A DNA stretch of 64,000 nt from Terripilifer ovatus (GTDB taxonomy: Bacteria; Pseudomonadota; Alphaproteobacteria; Rhizobiales; Beijerinckiaceae). The position numbers were made by a program, and so were the translations under genes. Under the pieces are notes generated by a model. The model worked only from the letters and a program-made list of their open reading frames with translations. It was not told the DNA's origin and searched no databases. Of the stretch, positions 10,462 through 19,507 are shown one piece after another (the stretch's first letter is position 1; the number at the start of each line of letters is the position of its first letter). The stretch spans positions 33,089-97,088 of the forward strand of contig JARHVB010000028.1 of assembly GCA_029222685.1 (NCBI GenBank). Direction: 5' to 3'.

Positions 10462-12306
10462 ATGCGACTGGCGGATAGAGTTTATTTGCTGAGCGGAACG
10501 GCCTGCGCCGCAATCATATTGGCCTGCAGCTTCACCGCCCTTCCCCTGCGTGCCGAAGAAACGCAACCGGCGGCCGAGATGGCCGTGTCGGTGCCCCTCC
10601 CGCCCGAAGCCGGCCTGAGCCAGGACGTGCTGGCCGGGACGCCCGCCGAAACAGAAAACGCAGCGGCGCCGGCCTCCCCCGCTGTCGATGTTGCCGTCGA
10701 ACCGCCGGCCGAAAACAAGCAGGCGATTGAAACGCCGCCCGCAGTCCCGGCTCCGGCCACGGCCCAAACCACCATCGCACCCGCCCTAGCAAAAGACACG
10801 GCCAAGGATACCGGCGGGGATACCGCTTTGCGCGAGCTCATCCAAACCGCGACCGCGGCATTGGTCGAGCCTGAGCAGGCGGCGCGCGCCACCACCAAGG
10901 ATCTTGCCAAAGCCCAGCAGGCGCAACGCAAGGAACGCGAGGCGATCGTCGCTTTCTATACGGGCCGCGATAACGCCCCTGTCTGGGTCTCGTCGGGAGG
11001 CCTCACTGAGGCCGGCCGCAGCCTCGTCGCCCGCCTGGCCCGTGCGTCCGACGACGGCCTCGACCTGAAAGGCTTCACCCAGCCCAACCTCACCGGCGCC
11101 GACGAGGCGACCCTGGCCAAGGCCGAACTCGCCCTGACCCAGACCGCCGTCGACTATGCCCGCCAGGCCAGCGGCGCGAGAGTCGACCCGCGCAGCATCG
11201 GCCTGATCACCGCCAAGCCGGAGATCGCCGAGCCGGCAGCCATTCTCGCCGCGATTGCGGCGCCGGGCATCGAGGCCGGCGACCGCCTCGCCGAATTCAA
11301 CCCGCCCCACGCCGGCTACCGCGCCCTGCGCACCAAGCTGGCGGAACTGCGCCGCGAAAATCCCGCCATGGCCAGCCAGCGCATCGGCCCCGGCCCTGAG
11401 CTTCGCGTCGGCATGAAGGATCGCCGCGTGCCGCTGATCCGCGCCCGCCTCGGCATCGACCCCGCGGGCGACAACGATCCGTTGCTGTATGATATCCGCG
11501 TGGCCAGCGCCGTTGCCGATTTCAATCGCGCCAACGGCCTGTCCAACGGCAATACGCTGACCTCGCGCACCATCGCCAAACTCTCCGGCGGCGAGCCGCT
11601 GCGGCTCGAAGCGGAGTTGATCTCCAATATGGAGCGCTGGCGCTGGGTGCCGCGCGACATGGGCGACACCCGCATCGAAGTGAACATCCCCGACTACAAG
11701 GTCAAGGTGACCCGCGACGGCGAAGTGGTTCACACGGCGAGGGTCATCGTCGGCAAGCCGCAGAACCCGACTCCGGTGTTCTCCGACACTATGCGCCACG
11801 TCATCGTCAATCCCTACTGGAACGTGCCGGTCTCGATCATCAAGAAGGAGATGATGCCGGGCTATGCCAAGGATCCGAGCTATTTCCAGAAGCGCGGCTA
11901 TGAGGTCACGTCCTATCGCGGCCAGATGGTCGTCCGCCAGCCGCCCGGCGAACGCAATGCGCTCGGCCGCATCAAGTTCATGTTCCCCAACGAGCATTCG
12001 GTCTACCTGCACGACACGCCGTCGCGCGGCCTGTTCGCCAATGCGCGCCGGGCCTACAGCCACGGCTGCGTGCGGGTCGAAAACCCCTTCAAGCTCGCCG
12101 AGATCGTGCTCGGCAAGGACAACGGCTGGAGCGAAGCCAAAGTGCGCAGCCTGATCGGCGGCGGCGAGCGGCTGATCAACCTGCCGCAACTGATCCCCAT
12201 TCACATCGAATATTTCACCGCTTTCGTCGATGACGAAGGCAAGGTGCAATTGCGCGAAGACATCTACGGCTATTCGCACAAAGTGCAGGCCGCACTGGGG
12301 CTGTGA
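10462..12306 (+). CDS. L,D-transpeptidase (YcbB/LdtD-like), exported
   Basis: The 614-residue protein starts with a signal-anchor-like segment (about 8-30), then an Ala/Pro/Glu-rich linker to about 130, an all-alpha scaffold and a peptidoglycan-binding-like domain (around 310-375). A YkuD catalytic domain follows near 415-570. The active-site motif SHGCVRVENP places the nucleophilic Cys near residue 536, with HDTPSRGLF upstream. Such enzymes make 3-3 peptidoglycan crosslinks or attach proteins to peptidoglycan in the periplasm. Size and domain order fit the LdtD type rather than short Ldts. It is a single gene with a possible operator at 10321. Confidence 0.92.
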   Translation: MRLADRVYLLSGTACAAIILACSFTALPLRAEETQPAAEMAVSVPLPPEAGLSQDVLAGTPAETENAAAPASPAVDVAVEPPAENKQAIETPPAVPAPATAQTTIAPALAKDTAKDTGGDTALRELIQTATAALVEPEQAARATTKDLAKAQQAQRKEREAIVAFYTGRDNAPVWVSSGGLTEAGRSLVARLARASDDGLDLKGFTQPNLTGADEATLAKAELALTQTAVDYARQASGARVDPRSIGLITAKPEIAEPAAILAAIAAPGIEAGDRLAEFNPPHAGYRALRTKLAELRRENPAMASQRIGPGPELRVGMKDRRVPLIRARLGIDPAGDNDPLLYDIRVASAVADFNRANGLSNGNTLTSRTIAKLSGGEPLRLEAELISNMERWRWVPRDMGDTRIEVNIPDYKVKVTRDGEVVHTARVIVGKPQNPTPVFSDTMRHVIVNPYWNVPVSIIKKEMMPGYAKDPSYFQKRGYEVTSYRGQMVVRQPPGERNALGRIKFMFPNEHSVYLHDTPSRGLFANARRAYSHGCVRVENPFKLAEIVLGKDNGWSEAKVRSLIGGGERLINLPQLIPIHIEYFTAFVDDEGKVQLREDIYGYSHKVQAALGL

Positions 12307-12343
12307 AGACTTTACGGTCCAGCCCAGCATCTTTCAGAAGCCC

Positions 12344-12389
12344 CCGTCCTTCGAGACGCGCCTTTTCAGGCGCTCCTCAGGATGAGGGC
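12344..12389. repeat. Palindromic repeat between convergent genes
   Basis: CCGTCCTTCGAGACGCGCCT continues through TTTC to AGGCGCTCCTCAGGATGAGG and GC. The core GCGCCT-TTTC-AGGCGC forms a hairpin. This sequence is a familiar dispersed element of Bradyrhizobium-type genomes (knowledge). It sits in the 114-base gap between convergent genes and could double as a terminator. Confidence 0.6.
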
Positions 12390-12420
12390 TCCTGGAAAGA
12401 TTTTGCAGCAAGCACCATTG

Positions 12421-13470
12421 TCACCTCTTCGGCTTGTACGGCCCTAGCTCCTTCACCGCCGCATCGACCCATGACTGATCGAGAATCATGTCGACGGTGA
12501 CATTGCCCTTGATGATGCCTTCCGCCTTGTAGAAATCCCAGTCCTTGCGCAGGCTCTCGTCTGGAATATGCCCGTCGGGATTGACTGCATGCGGGATGAC
12601 ATTTCGCAGCAGCGCCTTGTCCTTCACCGTCGAATAGCGCGCGATGATGTTGATGACATCGTCGGCGCCGGGCCCGGCAATGCGATTGTCCTTCACCACA
12701 TCCGTATAGTCACGAAGCCCGCGCACATACGCCTTCATCAATCGTTTGGCGACTTCTGGCCGTTGCTTGATGAGGTGGTCGCTGTAGATGATGATGCCCG
12801 TGACGCTCGGGTCGCGCACCTTCGTCACTGGCATCACATTGACGACGCTGCCCGATTTGATGGCGGCACTGAGGAACGGTTCGGCCAGAATGCTGGCGTC
12901 GATGGCGCCGCTGGCAAAGGCGGCAACCTGCTGCGGCATGCTCAGATGGGTGATGTCGATATCCTTGGAGGTCAGCCCGACGGTGCGCAGGGCCTCGTCG
13001 ATAACCGCCGACTCGTTATTTCCCTGTCCGGTCGAGCCGATCTTGCGACCTTTCCAATCCTTGAAGCCGCGAATCTCACCGCTGTCCCACAGCGATTTGC
13101 GCACGACGAAGTCCTGATAGGACAGGCTGCCCTTGTCGCCGGACTTATCGGCGACGATCCTCATGGAGATGCCGCGTTCGAACGCATTGTAAAGCCCCGC
13201 CGAAGCAGCGCCCGATCCGACATCGATATCGCCGTTGGCTAACGGCGCCACCATGCGTGTACTCGAATCGAAAACGGTGAAAGCGGCTTCGATACCTTCA
13301 TCGCGCAGATAACCGCGTGCATCGGCGATGTAGAAGCCCACATCCGCAGTACCACCGATATAGGCGATTTTGACCTTTTCCACGGCGTGGCCTGGCGATG
13401 AAAATAAAAAAGGCGCTAGCGCCACTGCGAATGCCACCGCATATCTGCGGCTTGCCGATGCGCGATTCAT
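12421..13470 (-). CDS. ABC-type substrate-binding protein, NMT1/THI5-like (paralogue)
   Basis: Periplasmic receptor of 349 residues with a signal peptide ending near SPGHA-VEK. Its sequence parallels the receptor at 5912-6940 block by block (FYIADARGYLRDEGI, STRMVAPLANGDIDVGSG, FVVRKSLWDSG, MPQQVAAFASGAIDASILAEPF). The ATG at 13470 is chosen because GGGAGGAGC directly precedes it; an upstream in-frame ATG at 13503 has no such site. No ABC permease or ATPase lies nearby, so it either serves a distant transporter or a sensory role. Ligand unknown. Confidence 0.85.
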   Translation of the reverse strand: MNRASASRRYAVAFAVALAPFLFSSPGHAVEKVKIAYIGGTADVGFYIADARGYLRDEGIEAAFTVFDSSTRMVAPLANGDIDVGSGAASAGLYNAFERGISMRIVADKSGDKGSLSYQDFVVRKSLWDSGEIRGFKDWKGRKIGSTGQGNNESAVIDEALRTVGLTSKDIDITHLSMPQQVAAFASGAIDASILAEPFLSAAIKSGSVVNVMPVTKVRDPSVTGIIIYSDHLIKQRPEVAKRLMKAYVRGLRDYTDVVKDNRIAGPGADDVINIIARYSTVKDKALLRNVIPHAVNPDGHIPDESLRKDWDFYKAEGIIKGNVTVDMILDQSWVDAAVKELGPYKPKR

Positions 13471-13557
13471 GCGCTCCTCCCTCTGAAGTATTGTTCCTTG
13501 CACTTTAGAACTTGAGCGTGCAGCTTGTCCAATCGGCTGAGTGCGGCAGGCTGGAAT

Positions 13558-14583
13558 CTAGTTCCGCTCGATGAACGAGCGATACTCGGCGATCACCTCC
13601 GGCGACAGGCCCGAGATCGTCTTGCTGAGAAAAGCCGCAAGCTCCTCGCCCGAATTCGGCTTGCCGATGTCGAAACCACGCCGCCGCGCCTCTTCCTGGT
13701 AGGCGGGGTCGCGCACCATCTTCTCATAGGCTTCGCGCAGGATCATCGTCGGTTCCGCCAGCATGTCGGGCGGGCCGATGAGCGCGAGGCCGAGGCGCAT
13801 CGGCGTCGTCAGCAGCGCCACCAGCTCGCGCTCGCGCGGATCGCTCAGCAGCGTGTCGATTGTCGGCACGCCGGGCTCCTGGTCGAAGGTCTGGAACAGC
13901 GGCGCGACAAGTCCGCTCGAAACCATGTCGGGCCTGATGCTGGCACGGTCGCAATAGACGGCTTCGGTCTCGCCGCGCTCGACCGACAGAACTGCGGACG
14001 CCATGCCCGGATAGCCGCGCACGATCTTGAACGGAAAGCGCTCATAGCGCGCCAGCACTTCCGGCATGATCGAATTGGACGTGGTCGCACCCGATCCGGC
14101 GACCGCCATCTCGCGCTTCAGCGCCCTGAGATCGGCGATGGTTTTCAATCCGGATGTATTGCGCGTCCAGAAGATGAAATTGGTGCTGGCCGCGCTGCCG
14201 ATCCAGGTGAATTTGCGCACGTCGTAACGCGCCGTCTTGTCGTCGCCGACGGGCGCCAGGACAAAGCCGGCGCGCCCCGGCATGGCGAGCGTCAGGCCGT
14301 CGGCCGCAATCGAGTTGTAAAGCGTATTGCCGAGGGTGACACCGCCGGCGCCCGGCATGTTGCGCGGCTGCACGATCGGCTCGCCTGGAATGAAGCGGCT
14401 GATGAATTGCGCCACCAGCCGCATTTCGCTGTCGATGCCGCCGCCCGCCGGCTGTCCGGCATAGAGCACGATGGTCTTGCCGGCATAAAACGCCTTCTCG
14501 TGCGGTTGCTGCGCGATGGCCGGCGGGCACAGACCCGTTACGCAGGCAAACGCGGCAACACCGATGATAGAAAATCGCGGCAA
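13558..14583 (-). CDS. TctC/Bug-type solute receptor, probable TTG start
   Basis: Receptor of the tripartite tricarboxylate transporter class: signal peptide ending PPAIA-QQ, FYAGKTIVLYAGQPAGGGID at the mature N terminus and a PRNMPGAGGVTLGN loop near residue 75. A ribosome site GGGAGGGGAGG lies 5 bases before a TTG at 14583, which yields an ideal signal peptide; the upstream GTG at 14607 lacks a site. The protein would be 341 residues. It follows the OmpA-like gene by 39 bases on the same strand and may be cotranscribed with it. No TctA/TctB membrane genes are nearby. Confidence 0.82.
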   Translation of the reverse strand: MPRFSIIGVAAFACVTGLCPPAIAQQPHEKAFYAGKTIVLYAGQPAGGGIDSEMRLVAQFISRFIPGEPIVQPRNMPGAGGVTLGNTLYNSIAADGLTLAMPGRAGFVLAPVGDDKTARYDVRKFTWIGSAASTNFIFWTRNTSGLKTIADLRALKREMAVAGSGATTSNSIMPEVLARYERFPFKIVRGYPGMASAVLSVERGETEAVYCDRASIRPDMVSSGLVAPLFQTFDQEPGVPTIDTLLSDPRERELVALLTTPMRLGLALIGPPDMLAEPTMILREAYEKMVRDPAYQEEARRRGFDIGKPNSGEELAAFLSKTISGLSPEVIAEYRSFIERN

Positions 14584-14622
14584 GATGGCCTCCCCTCCCA
14601 ACGCCACCTTGATGGAGGCGCC

Positions 14623-15651
14623 TTATCTGTCGGTCAGCTTCAACTCGATGCGGCGGTTGCGCCGCAGGGCGTCTTCCGTGTCGCTGGTGTCGATCGGCTG
14701 GAATTCGCCGAAGCCCGCCGCCGCGAGCCGCTGCGGCGACACACCCTTGCTGACGAGATATTGCACCACCGCAATGGCGCGGCTCGCCGACAGGTCCCAG
14801 TTGGATTTATAGGCGCCGCCGGTGATCGGCCGCTTGTCGGTATGACCGTCCACCCGCATGACCCAGGGAATCTCGGGCGGGATCTCGCGGTCGAGGTCGG
14901 CCATCGCCGAGGCAAGTTTGTCGAGTTCGCCGCGCCCTTGCGGATTGATCTCGGCGCGGCCGGTATCGAACAGCACTTCCGATTCGAATACGAAACGGTC
15001 GCCGACGGTGCGGATGCCCGGACGATTGCCGAGGATCTCGCGCAAGCGTCCGAAGAAATCGGAACGATAGCGCGCCAGCTCCTGCACCTTCTGCGCCAGC
15101 GCCACGTTGAGGCGGGATCCGAGATCGGCGATGCGCGCCTGCGAATCCTTGTCGCGCTGTTCCGATGCGTTGAGCGCTTCCTCGATCGCCGCAAGCTGGC
15201 GGCGCAACGCTGCGATCTGCTGGTTCAGCACGTCGACCTGCGCTGCCGCACGCGCCGAAATCTGCTTTTCCGCATCGAGCGCCTGCTGGGCGGCCGCCGC
15301 TGCGCCGCCGCTTGAGGCCGCATTGGCCGCGTTGGCGTCGATGAGGCCCTGCAGGCGCTCCTTGTCCTTCTGCGTCGCTTCGAGCGTCGCCATCAGACTG
15401 GTCAGGCTGGACTGCGCATCGGCGCGGCCGGAGCGCTCGAGCGCCAGCAGCGAGGTCAATTCCTCGATCTGCTTGTTGAGCTTGACGAGCGCGCTGTCCT
15501 TGCCGGTGACTTCCCGCGACAGGAAATATTGCGACAGCATGAAGACCGACAGCAGGAAGATGATGGCGAGCAGCATGGTCGACAGGGCATCGACGAAGCC
15601 CGGCCAATAATCGAAACCGCCGCGGCTCCGGCGCGAGCGTGCATAAGCCAT
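14623..15651 (-). CDS. OmpA/MotB-like peptidoglycan-binding membrane protein
   Basis: The 342-residue protein has one N-terminal transmembrane helix preceded by FDYWPGFVDALSTML, the MotB/TolR-like plug and ion-path region, with Asp21 in the MotB-type position. A long Ala/Gln-rich coiled coil (about 50-190) follows, then a C-terminal OmpA domain with VDGHTDKRP and ASRAIAVVQYLVSKGV near residues 265-305. It overlaps the upstream MotA/TolQ-like gene by one base (TGATG), so the two are translationally coupled and should form a proton-driven stator-like complex anchored to peptidoglycan. No flagellar gene is in view. Function unassigned. Confidence 0.85.
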   Translation of the reverse strand: MAYARSRRSRGGFDYWPGFVDALSTMLLAIIFLLSVFMLSQYFLSREVTGKDSALVKLNKQIEELTSLLALERSGRADAQSSLTSLMATLEATQKDKERLQGLIDANAANAASSGGAAAAAQQALDAEKQISARAAAQVDVLNQQIAALRRQLAAIEEALNASEQRDKDSQARIADLGSRLNVALAQKVQELARYRSDFFGRLREILGNRPGIRTVGDRFVFESEVLFDTGRAEINPQGRGELDKLASAMADLDREIPPEIPWVMRVDGHTDKRPITGGAYKSNWDLSASRAIAVVQYLVSKGVSPQRLAAAGFGEFQPIDTSDTEDALRRNRRIELKLTDR

Positions 15652-16610
15652 CAGCGCCGCTCCGCTTCCGACGCGATGCGCTCGAGCAGCTTGCTGATCT
15701 CGCGCTGCTGCGCCGCCTGCGCCTCGACCCAGTCGCGGATCATCTGCTGTTCACCGCGCATATGTTTGACGAGGCCCTGAATGCCCTCTGCCAGATTGGC
15801 CATCGCGGCAGTGGAGGCGCGCGATCCGGCCGGATCCCCGGCGCTGAGCTTGGTCAGCGCCGCGGCAAGATCGGGCGGCAGGCCAGCCATGGCCTCGACA
15901 CCGGGATCAGTGGCATTGGCGGAGAGAAAGTCTTCCAGCTCGTTGTAGAACCGGTTCTGCGCCTGCCCCGCCTGCAGGTCGAGAAAGCCCAGCACCAGCG
16001 ATCCGGCGAGGCCGAACAGCGACGAAGTGAAGGAGATCGACATGCCGGCGATGGGCGCCGACAGGCCATTTTTCAACTCGTCGAACATGATCCCCGCGTC
16101 ATTGCCGCCCTGCATCGACTTGATGACGTTGGAGATCGAGCCGACTGTCTCGAGCAGGCCCCAGAACGTACCGAGCAGGCCGAGGAAGACCAGCAGGCCC
16201 GTCAGGTAGCGGGCGATCTCGCGCGATTCATCGAGACGCGAGCCGATCGAATCCAGGATGGCGCGCAATGTCATGGTCGAAATGGTTTTGTGCTGTTGCT
16301 TGTCGCCGAGCAATTTCGCCATCGGCGCCAGCAAGACCGGCGCGCGCGCCGCTTCCGTATCGCCGGCCTGATAGGTGTTGACCCACCGCACTTCCGGAAT
16401 CAGCCGCCAGACCTGGCGGATCGCCAGCACGATACCGATGCAAAGGACACCGATGATGAGGCCGTTGAGCCCCGGATTTGCCATGAACGCCGTCTGGATC
16501 TGGCGATAGAGGATGAGCGCAACGAAGCCGATGAGCAGCAGGAATACGATGATGCGCACCAGGTAGATCCCTGGCGCCGACAGCCGCCGCGTCTCGTTTT
16601 CGCTCGCCAT
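15651..16610 (-). CDS. MotA/TolQ/ExbB-like proton-channel family protein
   Basis: Inner-membrane protein of 319 residues. Two N-terminal helices lie near 13-35 and 48-68. A cytoplasmic segment follows, then the conserved MotA/ExbB pair of helices with LTGLLVFLGLLGTFWGLLET near residue 138 and GLSAPIAGMSISFTSSLFGL near 180. The C-terminal tail is helical and charged. It is the first gene of a pair with the OmpA/MotB-like gene, overlapping by one base. The arrangement resembles stator units and the ZorA/ZorB pair of Zorya defence, but no zorC/D/E-like gene is present, and such pairs also occur as general envelope modules. ATG at 16610. Confidence 0.85.
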   Translation of the reverse strand: MASENETRRLSAPGIYLVRIIVFLLLIGFVALILYRQIQTAFMANPGLNGLIIGVLCIGIVLAIRQVWRLIPEVRWVNTYQAGDTEAARAPVLLAPMAKLLGDKQQHKTISTMTLRAILDSIGSRLDESREIARYLTGLLVFLGLLGTFWGLLETVGSISNVIKSMQGGNDAGIMFDELKNGLSAPIAGMSISFTSSLFGLAGSLVLGFLDLQAGQAQNRFYNELEDFLSANATDPGVEAMAGLPPDLAAALTKLSAGDPAGSRASTAAMANLAEGIQGLVKHMRGEQQMIRDWVEAQAAQQREISKLLERIASEAERR

Positions 16611-16627
16611 ATGTCATCATCCTCCAG

Positions 16628-16658
16628 CGCATTTCAGGCGAAGTGGATACCGGTTCGG
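16628..16658. repeat. Dispersed element GCGAAGTGGATACCGGTTCG, partial copy
   Basis: GCGCATTTCAGGCGAAGTGG continuing ATACCGGTTCG closely matches the better preserved palindromic copy at 35213-35260. It lies in the 211-base gap upstream of the MotA-like gene, where I see no other feature. Confidence 0.5.
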
Positions 16659-16821
16659 CCGGACACAAGTTCCTGAATAGCGCCTGCCTTGCCGGACGCT
16701 GGCTGGCGAATCTGGCCTGCCCAGCCTGCACAAATCAGGCGACAAGTTGACGTCAGAACCCTGCCGCGATCAAGCCTTTGTTTGCAGGCGAAATTACGGC
16801 GCAGCCCATCGGCTGTCCCGA

Positions 16822-17613
16822 TCAGGTCTTGTTGATCAGGCCGAGCAGGCGGCGGTGCATCGTCTCGTTGCCGGCGCAGACCGAGCCCTTGTCCAGCATG
16901 TCGCCGCCGCCGTCCGCGTCGGTGATGTAACCGCCGGCCTCACGCACCATGATGATGCCTGCCGCCACGTCCCACGGCGCCAGGCCGCGTTCCCAGTACG
17001 CGTCGAGCCGGCCCGCGGCCACGAAACACAGGTCGAGCGACGCCGCGCCGAAGCGCCGGATGTTGTGCACCCGCGCCATTACGCTCGACAGCTCGACCTT
17101 GAACTTCGGGTGCTGGCTGGCCTTGCCCAGATGCGGCACGCCGGTGCCGATGAGCGCCTCGGACAGGTCCGTGCGTGCCGCGACCCGCAGGCGGCGGTTG
17201 TTGAGCCAGGCGCCCTGGCCCTTCTCGGCGACGAACATATCGTCGGTGATCGGATTGTAGACGACGCCGGCGACAATCTGGCCTTCGCGCTCCAGCGCGA
17301 TGGAAATCGCGAAAACCGGCACGCCGTGCAGGAAATTCGTGGTGCCGTCGAGCGGATCGACCAGCCAGCGATGGGTGGTGTCGGTGCCGGTCTCGGCGCC
17401 CGATTCCTCCATCAGAAAGCTGTAGCCGGGCCGCGCCTTGGCGAGTTCGTCATGGACCACGCGCTCCGCCTTGCGGTCGGCCGCGGTGACGAAATCGCTC
17501 GGTCCCTTGAGCGAGACCTGCAGGTTCTCGACCTCGCCGTAATCGCGCTTCAATCCGCGGCCGGCCTTGACGGCGGCGGAAGTCATGACAGTCATCAGGG
17601 CGGAACGGATCAT
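16822..17613 (-). CDS. suhB: Inositol monophosphatase family protein (SuhB-like)
   Basis: Mg2+-dependent phosphomonoesterase of the IMPase fold, 263 residues, the usual SuhB length. Metal-binding motifs are visible: MEESG near residue 67, WLVDPLDGTTNF near 82-93 and the C-terminal APWDVAAG near 210. SuhB homologues hydrolyse inositol-1-phosphate and in E. coli also assist rRNA transcription complexes. The ATG at 17613 (MIRSALMTVM...) is chosen by family length; the frame extends upstream to 17688 with implausible sequence. It is a single gene, with a 206-base gap to the next gene in which I see nothing recognisable. Confidence 0.88.
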   Translation of the reverse strand: MIRSALMTVMTSAAVKAGRGLKRDYGEVENLQVSLKGPSDFVTAADRKAERVVHDELAKARPGYSFLMEESGAETGTDTTHRWLVDPLDGTTNFLHGVPVFAISIALEREGQIVAGVVYNPITDDMFVAEKGQGAWLNNRRLRVAARTDLSEALIGTGVPHLGKASQHPKFKVELSSVMARVHNIRRFGAASLDLCFVAAGRLDAYWERGLAPWDVAAGIIMVREAGGYITDADGGGDMLDKGSVCAGNETMHRRLLGLINKT

Positions 17614-17819
17614 GGGCGGTCGATCACAAAAGCAGGAAAACATGGGGCGAAAGCCCCGGCGAACGGCCGCGCGAGGCGCGCACGGCAAAATGTCTGAGAT
17701 ATCCGGTCGGAAGGCTGCCGGAAGCGCTGCGATGTCTGCCCGCCCCGGGCTGCTGCGTCAAGTCTGCTGCGTCAGGCGCGACGGATCAAGTCAGCCGCGC
17801 CTCGTCATTGCCGAGAAGC

Positions 17820-18836
17820 TCATTTTCCGAGAAAGCGCTGGATCGCCTCGTCCACGGCGGCCTTCTGGCCCTGCGACAGGGTGCGCAGCTTGTCGTCCAG
17901 CCATTCGTCGGGCACGCCGTTGGCGCGCGCCAGGACATGCCATTTCATCGCCTCGACCAGGTCCGGCTTGACGCCCCGGCCGACGACATAGAGCCGGGCC
18001 AGGCGGTTCTGGGCGATGGGTGCGTTGAGCCAGGCGGCGCGGATGAAATATTTCGCTGCCAGTTCTTCGTTCTTCTCGGTTCCGGTGCCGTTGAACAGGG
18101 CGATGGCGTAATCGACGACGGCAGGGGTGAGCTTCTCGTCGGCGGCGCGCTTGAGCAGGCTCGTCGCCATGACCGGGTCCTTCGGCACGCCGGTGCCTTC
18201 CTTGTAAAACATGGACAAGGCATAGGCCGCATCCGGATAGCCGCCGTCCATCGACCGGCGGAACAGATCAGCAGCGCCCTTGAAATCCTGGATCTCGCCC
18301 TCGATCGCCATGACGGCCAGATTGTAGAGCGCCGCCGGCTGGTTTTTCTCCGCCGCCTTCTCGAACCAGGCGCGCGCCTGCTTCATATCCTTCGCCGTCC
18401 CGCGACCCTCGAGATAGGAGAGACCAAGGGAATATTGCGCCTGCGGATCGCCCCGGTCGGCCGCCAGCTTGTACCATTTGTTGGCTTCTTCCTGGCTTTG
18501 CTTCACCGACAATCCATCGCGGTACAGCTCGCCGACAAGCGCCATCGCCGGCGCATCGTTGGAATCCGCCTCGATGCGCTTCATCGCCTCGCGCATGGCC
18601 GTCACATAGAGCCCGCGCTGATAGGCGCCGAACGCGAGGTCCACCGGCCCTTTCAGCCCGGCATCGAATTCGGGCGTCACCGGCTTGGGCAGCATCACCG
18701 CCGGCCGCGTCGAGTCGAAGGCCGGCCGTAATATCTCCGACGACTTGTCTTGTATTTTCTCTTGCGCGACGCCTGCGGACGACAGCGCCGCAAGCCCGAG
18801 CAAGCCCATGAAGATGAAGCCTGACTTTGGAATCAT
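17820..18836 (-). CDS. Sel1-repeat (TPR-like) exported protein
   Basis: The 338-residue protein has a signal peptide (about 1-23, ending SAGVA-QE) and a chain of Sel1-type repeats from about 105 to 310, for example ALVGELYRDGL, AQYSLGLSYLEGRGTAKD and AAYALSMFYKEGTGVPKD. Such solenoids are protein-interaction scaffolds, often periplasmic in alphaproteobacteria. The ATG at 18836 overlaps the stop of the ThiE-like gene by four bases (ATGA), indicating coupled translation. The frame is open further upstream but that part is antisense-like and unconvincing. Partner unknown. Confidence 0.85.
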   Translation of the reverse strand: MIPKSGFIFMGLLGLAALSSAGVAQEKIQDKSSEILRPAFDSTRPAVMLPKPVTPEFDAGLKGPVDLAFGAYQRGLYVTAMREAMKRIEADSNDAPAMALVGELYRDGLSVKQSQEEANKWYKLAADRGDPQAQYSLGLSYLEGRGTAKDMKQARAWFEKAAEKNQPAALYNLAVMAIEGEIQDFKGAADLFRRSMDGGYPDAAYALSMFYKEGTGVPKDPVMATSLLKRAADEKLTPAVVDYAIALFNGTGTEKNEELAAKYFIRAAWLNAPIAQNRLARLYVVGRGVKPDLVEAMKWHVLARANGVPDEWLDDKLRTLSQGQKAAVDEAIQRFLGK

Positions 18837-19507
18837 GCCACCTCCACCCGTTTCCGGCGGATGGCCTCCAGCGCCTGCGTCATGGCGGCCGTCACGCCAC
18901 GCGGATCGCTCCAGATCGCCTCCCGCAGGGCGATGAAATCCGCCCCTGCCGCCACCAGGGCGGGAATGTCGTCGAGCGTGCGCGCATAGACGACGCAGGG
19001 AACCGTGAATATTTCCGCCCACCAGGCGACCCGCGCCAGCACCGCCTCGACGGATGGCAGACCGTCGTCATTGCCGCCGTTACCGTCGGGTTCGCCGAAC
19101 ATCACGTAATCGACATCGCGCTCGCCCATATCCATGGCCTGATGGCGCGTCTGCAGCGCCCCGGCGCCGACGATGCCGGCGCCCGTTCCATTGCCCCTGG
19201 CCTGTTTGATCGCCGCCGCGATCTCGGCCTCAGCCTCCTCGCCCGGATGATTCAGGTGAACGCCATCGGCCCCCGTCCGCTTCGCCGTGTCCAGTGCCGG
19301 GACCAGTGCCGCCGCGTCATGCCTCTGAATGAGTTGGACAGTTGCAGCCAGCGCCGCCGGATCGCCGTCACAGGCAGCCTTGTCGAGCAGCACACAGGCG
19401 ACGTGGCCCGCCTCCAGCGCCGCCGTGAGCAGAGGATCGAGCGCACCTGCTGCCACACCAGCCGGCGTCATCAGATAGAGCTGAACGGCTTCGGCCTGAT
19501 CATTCAT
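18833..19507 (-). CDS. Divergent thiamine-phosphate synthase (ThiE/TenI)-like protein
   Basis: The 224-residue protein has the order of a ThiE TIM barrel: YLMTPAG start, GADGVHLNHPGEE near residue 97, GIVGAGALQTRHQAMDMGE near 125, VDYVMFGEP near 145 and a GADFIALREAIW end-strand near 195. Key segments differ from active ThiE: the usual GVHLGQxD reads GVHLNHPG and the phosphate-binding loops are weakly conserved. It may therefore be a TenI-type or non-catalytic relative. It is coupled to the Sel1-repeat gene by a four-base overlap. No other thiamine gene is nearby. Confidence 0.7.
   Translation of the reverse strand: MNDQAEAVQLYLMTPAGVAAGALDPLLTAALEAGHVACVLLDKAACDGDPAALAATVQLIQRHDAAALVPALDTAKRTGADGVHLNHPGEEAEAEIAAAIKQARGNGTGAGIVGAGALQTRHQAMDMGERDVDYVMFGEPDGNGGNDDGLPSVEAVLARVAWWAEIFTVPCVVYARTLDDIPALVAAGADFIALREAIWSDPRGVTAAMTQALEAIRRKRVEVA

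Noticed and set aside
10786..12330. 514-codon reverse open frame opposite the L,D-transpeptidase
   Set aside because: Antisense shadow of a gene with a clear catalytic SHGCVR motif.
13525..15315. 596-codon forward open frame
   Set aside because: It spans two well-supported reverse genes (TctC-type receptor and OmpA-like) and has typical Arg/Asp-rich antisense composition.
14623..16610. Zorya anti-phage system (ZorA/ZorB-like pair)
   Set aside because: Only the channel and OmpA-like components are present; no zorC, zorD or zorE-type gene lies on either side. Neighbours are SuhB and solute receptors, and such pairs are also widespread as general envelope modules.
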